A stretch of 63,064 bases of DNA from Niabella sp. Lineage in GTDB: Bacteria; Bacteroidota; Bacteroidia; Chitinophagales; Chitinophagaceae. The notes under the pieces are model-generated. The model had not been told where the DNA came from. It saw nothing but the letters and a program-made list of their open reading frames with translations, and searched no databases. The stretch covers positions 1 through 63,064 of the forward strand of contig NZ_JASLGT010000007.1 in NCBI RefSeq assembly GCF_030150205.1, read 5' to 3'. The number at the start of each line of letters is the position of its first letter. Position 1 is the first letter of the stretch. This document shows positions 1 to 8,201 of this stretch, piece by piece. A program made the position numbers and the translations under genes.

Positions 1-569
1 CCGCATCGCTGCGAGAAACGAGAGCTGAAAATGTAACCGCAATGGTCGCAACGTATCCGCAACGAGCGCAACGAAAAACAAGGACTAAACCACCTTCGCG
101 AACCTTGCGAAACCGCCGCGTTCACCACTCCGCCGCATCGCTGCGAGAAACGAACTGAAAATGTAACCGCAATGGTCGCAACGAATCCGCAACGAGCGCA
201 GCGAAAAAACAGGGATTAAACCACCTTCGCGAACCTTGCAAAACCTTCGCGTTCCCCGCGTTTAATACCTAACCGCAAAGATGCACCAACACCACCGCCG
301 CGTTCACCGCTCCGCCGCATCGCTGCGGGAAAGAAACTGAAAATACAACCGCAATGGGCGCAATGATTCCGCAACGATCGCAATGGAAAAATCCACCGCC
401 GAACATCTTCGCGAACCTTGCGAAACCGCCGCGTTCCCCCCGTTTAATACCCCACTGCAAAGAAAGACCAACCACCACCGCCGCGTTCACCGCTCCGCCG
501 CATCGCCGCGGGAAACAATAGCTTCATTACACAACACCGCAATCCGCATTTCACTCCTATCTTTGAACA
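1..569. repeat. Degenerate ~182-bp tandem repeat array
   Basis: Units can be anchored on the motif ccgcatcgctgcg (or ccgcatcgccgcg), which starts at 1, 133, 315 and 498. The spacings are 132, 182 and 183 bases, so the first unit seen is shorter by about 50 bases. Each unit also carries ccgcaatggtcgcaacg-like, cgcgaaccttgcgaaacc and ccgccgcgttcaccgctccg segments. The array probably continues left of the window. No gene is supported here, and the short open frames lie inside the repeats. The wording resembles the shorter gcg/cgcag-rich intergenic sequences at 14640, 35890 and 50980. Confidence 0.85.
558..566 (+). promoter_or_regulatory. -7 box of a leaderless-type promoter (GNAT gene)
   Basis: TATCTTTGA matches the Bacteroidota -7 consensus TAnnTTTG. 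Only three bases separate it from the ATG at 570. With the usual distance from this box to the start of transcription, the mRNA would begin at or within a base or two of the start codon. Confidence 0.6.
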
Positions 570-1076
570 ATGATGCAACAGGAAACAACTACCGTTAGAA
601 AAGCCACAAAAGCAGAGCTGATCATCATTCATCAGCTGGCACTGGAGATCTGGCCCAGAGCCTTTGAACAGATCCTTAGCAATGTGCAAATGGAATACAT
701 GCTTCAAATGATGTATGCCCCTGCTGTACTGGAAAAAGAAATGGAGCGGGGCGTCGAATTCTATATCCTCCGCCATGACGGAACAGATATGGGCTATACG
801 GCCATAGAACAAAAAGAGCCAGGCTCCTGGAAACTCCACAAGATCTACCTCTCCCAAAAACTGCATGGAAAAGGCATCGGTAAATTCCAGCTAAAAAGCA
901 TGGAGGATATTGTAAAAGGATACGGCGCAAAAGAACTATGGCTGAACGTAAACCGTCAGAATAAAGCGGTTGACTTTTACAAAAGCCAGGGTTATGAGGT
1001 TATCAACACCGAGGATATAGACATTGGCAATGGCTACTTTATGAACGATTACCAGATGCGGAAAAAACTGCAGTAA
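570..1076 (+). CDS. GNAT family N-acetyltransferase
   Basis: This 168-residue protein has the single-domain GNAT layout. After an N-terminal helical part (EIWPRAFEQIL), residues ~60-90 form the central strands. Residues ~95-115 give the acetyl-CoA loop (YLSQKLHGKGIGKFQL, matching the Q/RxxGxG/A motif), and the C-terminus has NRQNKAVDFYKSQGYEV, the typical GNAT motif B. It should transfer an acetyl group from acetyl-CoA to an amine, but the substrate cannot be read from the sequence. The gene starts ATGATG, so 573 is an alternative start. Because the -7 box ends at 566, the first ATG fits a leaderless transcript. It stands alone after the repeat array. Confidence 0.85.
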   Translation: MMQQETTTVRKATKAELIIIHQLALEIWPRAFEQILSNVQMEYMLQMMYAPAVLEKEMERGVEFYILRHDGTDMGYTAIEQKEPGSWKLHKIYLSQKLHGKGIGKFQLKSMEDIVKGYGAKELWLNVNRQNKAVDFYKSQGYEVINTEDIDIGNGYFMNDYQMRKKLQ

Positions 1077-1212
1077 TATGGAATCATTCGTATTACGTAT
1101 TACCAGGGAGGCTGCAGTGGATGAAGTTTTACCTCGGTGGCTTTCCGTTCCGGAATCTTGCAGCGCAGAGGTAACATGCTCATTTTTTTAATAACGCACA
1201 TTTTTAACCAAC

Positions 1213-1809
1213 ATGGATGTAGAATCTAAACTGGGAGCAGCAGGGGCCCTGGTGATATTCATCCTTCTTTACACAATTATAAAACCCAACTTCCCGGGAG
1301 CCGGCGAAACCTATGTGCAGGTAAACGGTCTTCATTTAGCGAAAGATGCCTTCTACAATCCGGGAAGCAGACAATCATTCCCCACCGTTACATTAAAATT
1401 TATTGAAAGCCCCCGCAGGTTTATCGTTACTCCAACACAATTAAGATGTGTCAATCACTGGGCTATAACCGGTAATTTTGAAAAGGGAGCCATCGCATCT
1501 ATTGAAATCACGGAAACGGATTATAAAAATTTTAAAGCGTCTCATTGGTACAGCAATACATCCACCCTTTATGGCTTATCGAAAGACAGTGTGCAGTTTT
1601 TATCCGGTTCCTGCAGATACCACAAAGAAGTTGAAGATTCCAACCAGCTAATGGTCACCTGCCTGATCACCGGTCTGGTCATCATCGCCTTGATCGCCTA
1701 TGTATCCCTGAATGAAAACGGAACGGCCCGTTTGAAGAACTTTCCATTAGACGTCTTCCTTGCTGCAGTCTTTCTCATTACACTTCTTGCCTGTCACTTT
1801 TTCTGGTAA
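1213..1809 (+). CDS. Membrane protein of unknown function
   Basis: I do not recognise this 198-residue protein. It has one hydrophobic segment near the N-terminus (GALVIFILLYTII, residues ~10-24) and two at the C-terminus (residues ~148-166, and ~178-197 ending in CHFFW). Between them lies a ~120-residue soluble domain rich in beta-prone stretches, probably extracytoplasmic or cytoplasmic depending on topology. There are no recognisable catalytic motifs. It is flanked by non-coding sequence on both sides and is not obviously part of an operon. Confidence 0.6.
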   Translation: MDVESKLGAAGALVIFILLYTIIKPNFPGAGETYVQVNGLHLAKDAFYNPGSRQSFPTVTLKFIESPRRFIVTPTQLRCVNHWAITGNFEKGAIASIEITETDYKNFKASHWYSNTSTLYGLSKDSVQFLSGSCRYHKEVEDSNQLMVTCLITGLVIIALIAYVSLNENGTARLKNFPLDVFLAAVFLITLLACHFFW

Positions 1810-2250
1810 AGGTCGGCACTCCATCCAGGACAAAAACAACCGCTCTTCCCTATTGGATAAGGGCAATTTCCAGCAGCCGGTTCCTCTATAAATTAGCCGG
1901 CCAAAGTCTTTCGGCGCCCCTGTTTATCACCGGGGACTCCAACTTATTTCGGGGCTCAATACGCTATCCAAAACGGGCAGACCGGGCGCCTGACGTGCCG
2001 CATTGTAAAAGAAATCAGCGCCCAATAAGAGCACAAACAACTGATAATCAAACACCAAAAACAAATCCACTGTTTCAACTCCTTGAATCTTCAAATTTTT
2101 AAACCGGAAAAGATTTTACATTTTCCAAAAATTCAAGTCCACAGTACTGTTTGCTAAATAGACGCCCTGTATTGCACCTTTCCATTAAAAATTTGTCTAA
2201 TTTTACAGGCATTCAATTGGATATATTTAAATAACAATACAAGTTTTATA
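1810..2250. other. 441-bp gene-free stretch upstream of leuC
   Basis: No open frame with protein-like features was found. The right part is AT-rich and should hold the leuC promoter. The best -7-like candidate is taattttac at about 2195, which would leave a leader of roughly 48 bases. No T-box, leader peptide or clear attenuator was recognised. Confidence 0.4.
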
Positions 2251-3666
2251 ATGAGCAACGCGACTACTTTGTTTGATAAGGTGTGGGATGCCCACGTGGT
2301 ACGCCATATTGAAGATGGCCCCGATGTACTGTTTATCGATCGTCATTTTATTCATGAAGTAACCAGTCCGGTGGCCTTTCTTGGTCTGGAACAAAGAGGG
2401 ATTCCGGTAATGTACCCCCAGCGTACATTTGCCACAGCCGATCATAATACGCCGACAATGAACCAGGATCAGCCGGTAAAAGATCCGTTATCGGCAAACC
2501 AGCTGGCCGCACTCTCCAGCAATGCTGCCAAGTGGGGTATTTCCCTGTGGGCACTGGGAAGCCCCAAGAACGGGATTGTGCACGTGGTAGGACCTGAAAA
2601 CGGAATCACCCAGCCGGGCATGACCATTGTTTGCGGCGACTCACATACCTCTACTCACGGAGCCTTTGGAAGTATCGCATTTGGTATCGGAACCTCGGAA
2701 GTAGAAATGGTGCTCTCCTCTCAGTGTATTATGCAGCCCAAACCCAAAAAGATGCGCATTACCATCAATGGCAAACTGGGCAAAGGCGTGCTGCCAAAAG
2801 ACGTGGCCCTCTATATGATTTCGCAAATAACCGCCAGCGGCGCCACCGGTTACTTTGTAGAATATGCCGGTGAAGTATTTGAAAATATGAGCATGGAAGG
2901 CCGGATGACCGTTTGCAATATGAGCATCGAAATGGGGGCCCGCGGCGGTATGATTGCCCCGGACCAAACCACTTTTGACTATATCAACGGAAAAGATAAA
3001 GCGCCCAAAGGTGCAGACTGGGATACAGCACTCGCCTATTGGAAAACCCTGAAAACTGATGATACAGCAGTGTTTGACCGGGAACTTCATTTTGACGCAG
3101 CCAATATCGAACCCCAGATCACTTATGGTACCAACCCCGGGCTGGGAACCGGTATCACCAACCATATACCCAAGGCATCCGAAGTAAAAGACGGGGAAGC
3201 TTCCTATAAGAAATCCCTGGCCTATATGGATTTTGCAGAAGGTGACGCCATATTGGGCAAAAAGATCGATTATGTATTCCTGGGCAGCTGTACCAACGGA
3301 CGCATCGAAGATTTCCGGGCCTTTGCATCCATCGTAAAAGGCAAAAAGAAAGCAGACAATATCACCGCATGGCTGGTGCCTGGTTCGCATATCGTAGAAG
3401 CGCAGATCAAAGAAGAAGGCATTCTTGACATATTAAATGAGGCCGGTTTCGAACTGCGCCAGCCCGGCTGTTCCGCCTGTCTGGCAATGAACGAAGATAA
3501 GATCCCGGCCGGCAAGTACGCGGTAAGCACCAGCAACCGCAACTTCGAAGGCCGCCAGGGACCCGGCGCCCGCACACTGCTGGCCAGTCCTTTCGTAGCG
3601 GCTGCAGTGGCAGTAACCGGTGTGGTAACCGACCCGCGCGAGTTGATGGAGGAAGTGAATGGTTAA
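2251..3666 (+). CDS. leuC: 3-isopropylmalate dehydratase large subunit
   Basis: LeuC with LeuD interconverts 2- and 3-isopropylmalate in leucine synthesis in the cytoplasm. The 471-residue length is normal for the family. The sequence starts TTLFDKVWDAHVV and contains the aconitase-type VCGDSHTSTHGAFG segment. The three [4Fe-4S] ligands lie in GSCTNGRIEDF (one Cys) and PGCSACLAMNED (two Cys), and the conserved STSNRNFEGRQG loop follows. It is the first gene of the leuC-leuD-leuA run on the plus strand, 142 bases before leuD. Confidence 0.97.
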   Translation: MSNATTLFDKVWDAHVVRHIEDGPDVLFIDRHFIHEVTSPVAFLGLEQRGIPVMYPQRTFATADHNTPTMNQDQPVKDPLSANQLAALSSNAAKWGISLWALGSPKNGIVHVVGPENGITQPGMTIVCGDSHTSTHGAFGSIAFGIGTSEVEMVLSSQCIMQPKPKKMRITINGKLGKGVLPKDVALYMISQITASGATGYFVEYAGEVFENMSMEGRMTVCNMSIEMGARGGMIAPDQTTFDYINGKDKAPKGADWDTALAYWKTLKTDDTAVFDRELHFDAANIEPQITYGTNPGLGTGITNHIPKASEVKDGEASYKKSLAYMDFAEGDAILGKKIDYVFLGSCTNGRIEDFRAFASIVKGKKKADNITAWLVPGSHIVEAQIKEEGILDILNEAGFELRQPGCSACLAMNEDKIPAGKYAVSTSNRNFEGRQGPGARTLLASPFVAAAVAVTGVVTDPRELMEEVNG

Positions 3667-3808
3667 CAGGCAATGGTCAATAGTTATTATGTACCCAACA
3701 TCAATACTACTATCAGCTGCGTTGCGTCGCACACTTCAGCTGCACAATAAACGGCAGCATTAAAGGACAGTTCAAAAAAATCAGAAATCTCAAATCAGAA
3801 ATTCAAAA

Positions 3809-4405
3809 ATGGCATACGATAAATTTACAGTATTAACATCCACAGCAGTTCCCTTACCCATCGAGAATGTGGATACCGACCAAATCATTCCTGCCCGCTT
3901 CCTGAAAGCCACGGAACGCAAAGGCTTTGGAGATAACCTGTTTCGCGACTGGCGTTATAATAACGACGATACACCCAAGCAGGACTTTGTTTTAAATAAC
4001 CCCATTTACTCCGGGAAGATCCTGGTAGGCGGTAAAAACTTCGGCAGTGGCAGCAGCCGCGAGCATGCGGCCTGGGCTATTTACGATTACGGGTTCCGCT
4101 GTGTGATCTCCAGCTTTTTTGCAGATATCTTTAAAGGAAACTCCCTGAACATTGGATTATTGCCGGTAACCGTAAGTGAGGCCTTTGTTGATAAAATATT
4201 CCGGGCCATTGAAGCCGATCCCAAAACGGAAATCGAGGTAAATCTCCCTGAGCAAACCGTTACCATCCTGGCAACCGGCGACAAAGAAAGCTTCGATATC
4301 AATGGCTATAAAAAGCACAATATGATGAACGGCTTCGACGATATCGACTACCTGCAGTCCATGAAAGAAAACATCAGCGCTTTTGCAGATAAAAGCCTTT
4401 ATTAA
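3809..4405 (+). CDS. leuD: 3-isopropylmalate dehydratase small subunit
   Basis: LeuD is the swivel-domain partner of LeuC. The 198 residues include NVDTDQIIPARFLK near residue 22 and the substrate-loop signature NFGSGSSREHAAWAI, both hallmarks of the family. The gap to leuC (3667-3808) holds short repeats of the caaatcagaaat type and no gene. A long hairpin follows the stop codon before the next leucine gene. Confidence 0.97.
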   Translation: MAYDKFTVLTSTAVPLPIENVDTDQIIPARFLKATERKGFGDNLFRDWRYNNDDTPKQDFVLNNPIYSGKILVGGKNFGSGSSREHAAWAIYDYGFRCVISSFFADIFKGNSLNIGLLPVTVSEAFVDKIFRAIEADPKTEIEVNLPEQTVTILATGDKESFDINGYKKHNMMNGFDDIDYLQSMKENISAFADKSLY

Positions 4406-4431
4406 TAAAGCCTGTTAAAGGCAGTTATAAC

Positions 4432-4468
4432 ATCGTGTCATGCTTCGTTAAACGCAGCATGACACGAT
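4432..4468. repeat. Long near-perfect palindrome between leuD and leuA
   Basis: ATCGTGTCATGCT (4432-4444) is the exact reverse complement of AGCATGACACGAT (4456-4468). The 11-base centre can also pair (cgtt with aacg), so the hairpin is almost fully paired. There is no T tract directly after it, so it is not a textbook terminator. It could stabilise leuCD mRNA or be a copy of the tcatgctga-type hairpin repeats common in Bacteroidota intergenic DNA. A degenerate relative lies near 10495. Confidence 0.75.
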
Positions 4469-4531
4469 CATTTAGCACATTCCTCACCGGGCCGGCCATA
4501 CCAGCGGGCTTACGGGTAACACACCGGAAAA

Positions 4532-6049
4532 ATGAAACAACGATCGATTGAAATAATGGACACAACGCTGCGGGATGGAGAACAAACCAGCGGCGTATCT
4601 TTTTCAGCAACGGAAAAATTAACCCTTGCCCAACTGCTTTTAACCGAAGTAAAAGTGGACCGGATCGAGATCGCATCCGCCCGCGTTTCCGAAGGCGAAT
4701 TCCAGGCGGTAAAACGCATTACCGACTGGGCCAGGGAGAACGGGCACCTGCACAAGATTGAAGTACTGACCTTTGTTGATGGTGATACATCCATCAACTG
4801 GGTGGAAAAAGCCGGTGCCACCGTGATGAATATCCTCACCAAGGGTTCCCTGAACCACCTGACCCATCAGCTCAAAAAAACACCGGAGGAGCATTTTAAG
4901 GATATTGCAGCCGTTATCAAAAAAGCGCAGAAAAAAGGGATCGACTGTAACGTGTACCTGGAAGACTGGAGCAACGGGATGCGCAACTCTAAAGAATATG
5001 TATTTCAGTACCTCGACTTTATTGCCAAACAACCCATCAAACGCGTATTACTGCCCGACACGCTGGGTATTTTAATTCCATCGGAGACCTATGCGTATAT
5101 CGCGGAGATCACGCAACGCTATCCGCAGCTGCATTTCGACTTTCACGGACATAACGACTATGACCTGGGTGTAGCCAATGCATTGGAAGCTGTAAAAGCA
5201 GGCGCCCGGGGCCTGCACCTTACCATTAACGGCATGGGTGAACGGGCAGGGAATACACCGCTGGCCAGCATTGTAGCCGTATTGAACGATTTTCAGAAAG
5301 ATGTAAAAACCTCCGTAAATGAAAAAGCGCTTTACAAGATCAGTAAACTGGTAGAAGCTTTTTCCGGCTTCCGGGTATCGCCGAATAAACCCGTGGTAGG
5401 TGAAAATGTATTTACACAAACAGCCGGCATTCATGCAGACGGCGACAAGAAAAAAAACCTGTATTATAACGACCTGATGCCCGAACGGTTTGGCCGTAAA
5501 CGGAAATACGCCCTGGGTAAAACTTCCGGCAAAGCCAATATTGAAAACAACCTGCAGCAACTGGGTATACAACTATCAGATGAAGATTTAAAAAAAGTAA
5601 CCCAGCGTATCATTGAACTGGGTGATAAAAAAGAAACCGTAACGCAGGATGACCTGCCGTTTATTATTTCCGATGTACTCGACAGCAATACGGCAGCAGA
5701 AAAAGTACATGTGGAAGACTATGTGCTGACCCATTCAAAGAATATGCGCCCCTCTACTACCGTCCGTATCCGGTTTGAAGACGGCGTTGTTGAAGAGAAC
5801 GCACAGGGCGACGGGCAGTACGATGCGTTTATGAACGCCCTCCGTAAGATCTATACACAGAAAAAACTGCCGCTGGCAAAACTTACCGATTATATTGTGC
5901 GCATCCCCCCGGGTGGAAAATCCGACGCGCTTTGCGAAACTATTATTACCTGGACACATAACGGACGCGAGTTTACTACCACCGGTCTGGATAGCGATCA
6001 AACCGTTGCGGCAATAAAAGCTACTCAGAAAATGCTGAACCTGGTATAG
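4532..6049 (+). CDS. leuA: 2-isopropylmalate / citramalate synthase family protein
   Basis: This enzyme condenses acetyl-CoA with a 2-oxoacid. The HMGL-like TIM barrel begins IMDTTLRDGEQTSGVSF (residues ~8-24). It includes LLPDTLGIL, the metal-binding HFDFHGHNDYDLG and NGMGERAGNTPL. The linker has QTAGIHADGDKKKN, and residues ~380-505 form a LeuA regulatory dimer domain ending in VAAIKATQKML. At 505 residues it matches the long LeuA/CimA-type class. Position after leuCD and before leuB argues for leucine synthesis, but sequence alone does not exclude (R)-citramalate synthase activity, so the symbol is tentative. Confidence 0.88.
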   Translation: MKQRSIEIMDTTLRDGEQTSGVSFSATEKLTLAQLLLTEVKVDRIEIASARVSEGEFQAVKRITDWARENGHLHKIEVLTFVDGDTSINWVEKAGATVMNILTKGSLNHLTHQLKKTPEEHFKDIAAVIKKAQKKGIDCNVYLEDWSNGMRNSKEYVFQYLDFIAKQPIKRVLLPDTLGILIPSETYAYIAEITQRYPQLHFDFHGHNDYDLGVANALEAVKAGARGLHLTINGMGERAGNTPLASIVAVLNDFQKDVKTSVNEKALYKISKLVEAFSGFRVSPNKPVVGENVFTQTAGIHADGDKKKNLYYNDLMPERFGRKRKYALGKTSGKANIENNLQQLGIQLSDEDLKKVTQRIIELGDKKETVTQDDLPFIISDVLDSNTAAEKVHVEDYVLTHSKNMRPSTTVRIRFEDGVVEENAQGDGQYDAFMNALRKIYTQKKLPLAKLTDYIVRIPPGGKSDALCETIITWTHNGREFTTTGLDSDQTVAAIKATQKMLNLV

Positions 6050-6196
6050 GGAATCGCTCCGTAGCCTTCAGCCATCAGCTTTAAGCCTCCAAACTTCAGG
6101 GAGAACGGAAGATCTCACATAGTGTATAATACCTTCTTCCTTGCAGTTAAAACCTAACCTGCAAAGACAGAAAGCATAAGGACTCCCCTGCCGGAA

Positions 6197-6252
6197 ATGA
6201 GAAAGCCACTCCGGTTACGGAGCAGCCTTACAGGTGTTTCTCTCATATTTTT
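6197..6252. terminator. Possible bidirectional terminator after leuA
   Basis: An imperfect inverted repeat pairs ATGAGAAA (6197-6204) with TTTCTCTCAT (6237-6246), and CTCCG/CGGAG forms an inner stem. Atttttaat follows at 6246. It sits between the convergent leuA and globin genes, where a shared terminator is expected. The stem is imperfect, so this is a weak call. Confidence 0.3.
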
Positions 6253-6279
6253 AATCCCTTTGAAAGAGCGGGTCTGTAC

Positions 6280-6684
6280 TCAGCAATAGTGTATCATAAT
6301 ATCCGCTACCTCCCTGTAGCAGGCTTCCCAGGCAGCTGCCACCTCGTTGTTCCAGTCTTTACCCAGCCCCTGCCGCAGCATCCACAACAGGGCATTCCCC
6401 ACCAGTACATAATGTTCTTCCTTTACGCCGTACCCTGTATGGCGCTTTGCCAGTGCAGCAAGGTAGCCGGCGATTTCTTCTTTTTTTTCCAGGCGCGCTA
6501 CCAGTACATTCAGAGACACATTCAACTTGCGGTATTGCCCCTCCATATCTGCAGGAAACAGTTTTCTTAAACCGGGACTGTCTGCAAACAGCTTCCCGTA
6601 AAAGGCGTTCCCCACCGCTGTCGGAGCAACAAAACGGAATAATTTCCAGGTTCGCTTAATAAGTATAATTTGTTCCTTTGTCAT
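6280..6684 (-). CDS. Single-domain globin
   Basis: The 134-residue product has the bacterial haemoglobin-like pattern. It shows LIKRTWKLF at the start, FYGKLFADSPGLRKLFP covering the B-C/CD region, LAKRHTGYGVKEEHY with the likely proximal haem-ligand histidine, then VGNALLWMLRQGLG and AAAWEACYREVADIM at the end. It should bind haem and a gaseous ligand such as O2 or NO, and no reductase domain is attached. The reading frame is open further upstream to a GTG, but the ATG at 6684 gives the usual MTKEQ start. It lies antisense inside the leucine gene cluster, next to the collagen-like gene. Confidence 0.85.
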   Translation of the reverse strand: MTKEQIILIKRTWKLFRFVAPTAVGNAFYGKLFADSPGLRKLFPADMEGQYRKLNVSLNVLVARLEKKEEIAGYLAALAKRHTGYGVKEEHYVLVGNALLWMLRQGLGKDWNNEVAAAWEACYREVADIMIHYC

Positions 6685-6728
6685 AAATAGCGGTTGCACC
6701 CCACATGATCCTTATTCTAAAATATATG

Positions 6729-7904
6729 CTAGTCTGTAATCCGGTAGGCTGCTTTTACCGCATCGTAATTTTTAAGATCAATGTTTTTGTGGTAGGCAAT
6801 TTGGGTACCGGGAATCAATACATATTTAAAGGTATAGGTCGGAATGATGTATTTCGACAGATCCGGAAGATCAGCCGGTACATAACCCGGTAAACCTGCA
6901 AAGAAATAATGCAACCGGATACCCCCCACAAAATATTCATAGCATATATTATACGTGTATTTTTCATTAAAGGATTGCATCGTAAACGGAAGACTTGTGC
7001 ACCGGTAAGGAGTGGTCATTATATAGTTTGAAAAATAAAGCTGTATTGCTCCATGATCGATCAACTCCTGGGTAATCAGCGGCTCTGCAATATCTACATA
7101 ACGGGTCGTTTTGCCCGTGGCTCCAGCCTGTGATGTAGAAAACCAAAAAGTAGTTGACCACACCCATTGCACATTGGTAATACCCATCGATTTAGCCATT
7201 ACAGTTGTTCCCCCTCCGGCGTCACCCTTGGGGCCCTTTAAACTGATGGGAGCTATTCCCCAGCCATTGCCCGTTTTCGGGCCATATAAAAATGCCGTTA
7301 GGTTGTCGAGATAATAATCGCCCAATGCACCGAGATCAGATGCTGGCGCGCCATTACCAGACAAAATCCGGCTGCCCGCAACGCCCGTTGCACCGGTATT
7401 TCCAGTGGCGCCCGTTTTTCCGGTGGCACCGGTAACACCCGTTGCACCAACAGCGCCGGGTATTCCTGTACTCCCCGTAGCGCCCGTGTTACCCGTTGCA
7501 CCGGTACTGCCGGTGGCACCAATGTTCCCGGTGGCGCCGGTATTACCCGTAGCGCCGTTGCTCCCGGTGGCTCCGGTTGCACCCACAGCACCGGTATAGC
7601 CTTTAAGATCAACCGGCGTACCCCAACCCGCCGCTGTTTTGGGACCGTAGAGTTTTGAGCTGCCCATATCCAGGTACATATCGGTTAATGTGCCCAGCGC
7701 CGCATCTGGAATACCGGCGCCGCTGTAAAATTTGGAACCATTTGTTCCGGGAATGCCTTGCACGCCCTGTACACCGGTAGCACCTGCAGGGCCCGCCGGG
7801 CCTGAAGAACCAACATCGCCCTTTTTACAGCCGGCAGCCACAACAAGCAAGGCAACCACGGCTGTGTACAGCCAACTCCGCATATGTTTTGTTCGGATTT
7901 TCAT
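6729..7904 (-). CDS. Collagen-like repeat lipoprotein
   Basis: The N-terminus has a hydrophobic stretch ending in VVAAGCK, a lipobox, so the protein is probably an outer-membrane lipoprotein. Gly-X-Y triplets occur in three blocks: a short GPAGPAGATG block at residues ~35-55, a long GATGATGSNGATGNTG-type block at residues ~105-180, and a short GPKGDAG block. Between the blocks a ~45-residue module is repeated twice, each ending in LYGPKT..GWG followed by a short strand and LKG. The C-terminal ~150 residues are not repetitive and look like a beta-rich globular domain. Such proteins are usually surface-exposed, but the partner is unknown. Confidence 0.85.
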   Translation of the reverse strand: MKIRTKHMRSWLYTAVVALLVVAAGCKKGDVGSSGPAGPAGATGVQGVQGIPGTNGSKFYSGAGIPDAALGTLTDMYLDMGSSKLYGPKTAAGWGTPVDLKGYTGAVGATGATGSNGATGNTGATGNIGATGSTGATGNTGATGSTGIPGAVGATGVTGATGKTGATGNTGATGVAGSRILSGNGAPASDLGALGDYYLDNLTAFLYGPKTGNGWGIAPISLKGPKGDAGGGTTVMAKSMGITNVQWVWSTTFWFSTSQAGATGKTTRYVDIAEPLITQELIDHGAIQLYFSNYIMTTPYRCTSLPFTMQSFNEKYTYNICYEYFVGGIRLHYFFAGLPGYVPADLPDLSKYIIPTYTFKYVLIPGTQIAYHKNIDLKNYDAVKAAYRITD

Positions 7905-8109
7905 AAAATACTTTTTATTTTTTCAGCTGTAAAAATGAAAAACTCCGGCAGACAGGAAAAATAAAAACCACGCAAGCAGCCCAAACAGGCTTTGAAACGG
8001 GTAAGAATGGCAGTGATACGTAATTCCATCTTCCGCCGGCGGAGTTCCCAACACATCCGCAGTAATCACCGCTGGAAAATTCATCTTCATTTTTTTGAAA
8101 AAATAAACG

Positions 8110-8148
8110 GCTATCCAGTATCTTAGGGGGCCGCCTGGACAGCTTTTT
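8110..8148 (+). terminator. Possible hairpin/attenuator upstream of leuB
   Basis: GCTATCCAG (8110-8118) pairs with CTGGACAGC (8135-8143) with one mismatch, and TTTTT follows directly. It lies 54 bases before the leuB ATG on the same strand. It could end transcription coming from upstream or act as an attenuator, but no leader peptide was found. Confidence 0.3.
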
Positions 8149-8201
8149 AGAAATTCTCTAATGTGCTGCGGCAGCCGGTAGAAATCAAATAAAAAAGACG
8201 C

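Noticed and set aside
1..569. Left-end repeats as a CRISPR array
   Set aside because: Units are ~182 bases and degenerate throughout, with no short identical repeat and unique spacer alternation, and no cas genes nearby.
7405..7599. Plus-strand open frame rich in PVAP repeats
   Set aside because: It is the antisense of the Gly-X-Y codons of the collagen-like gene.
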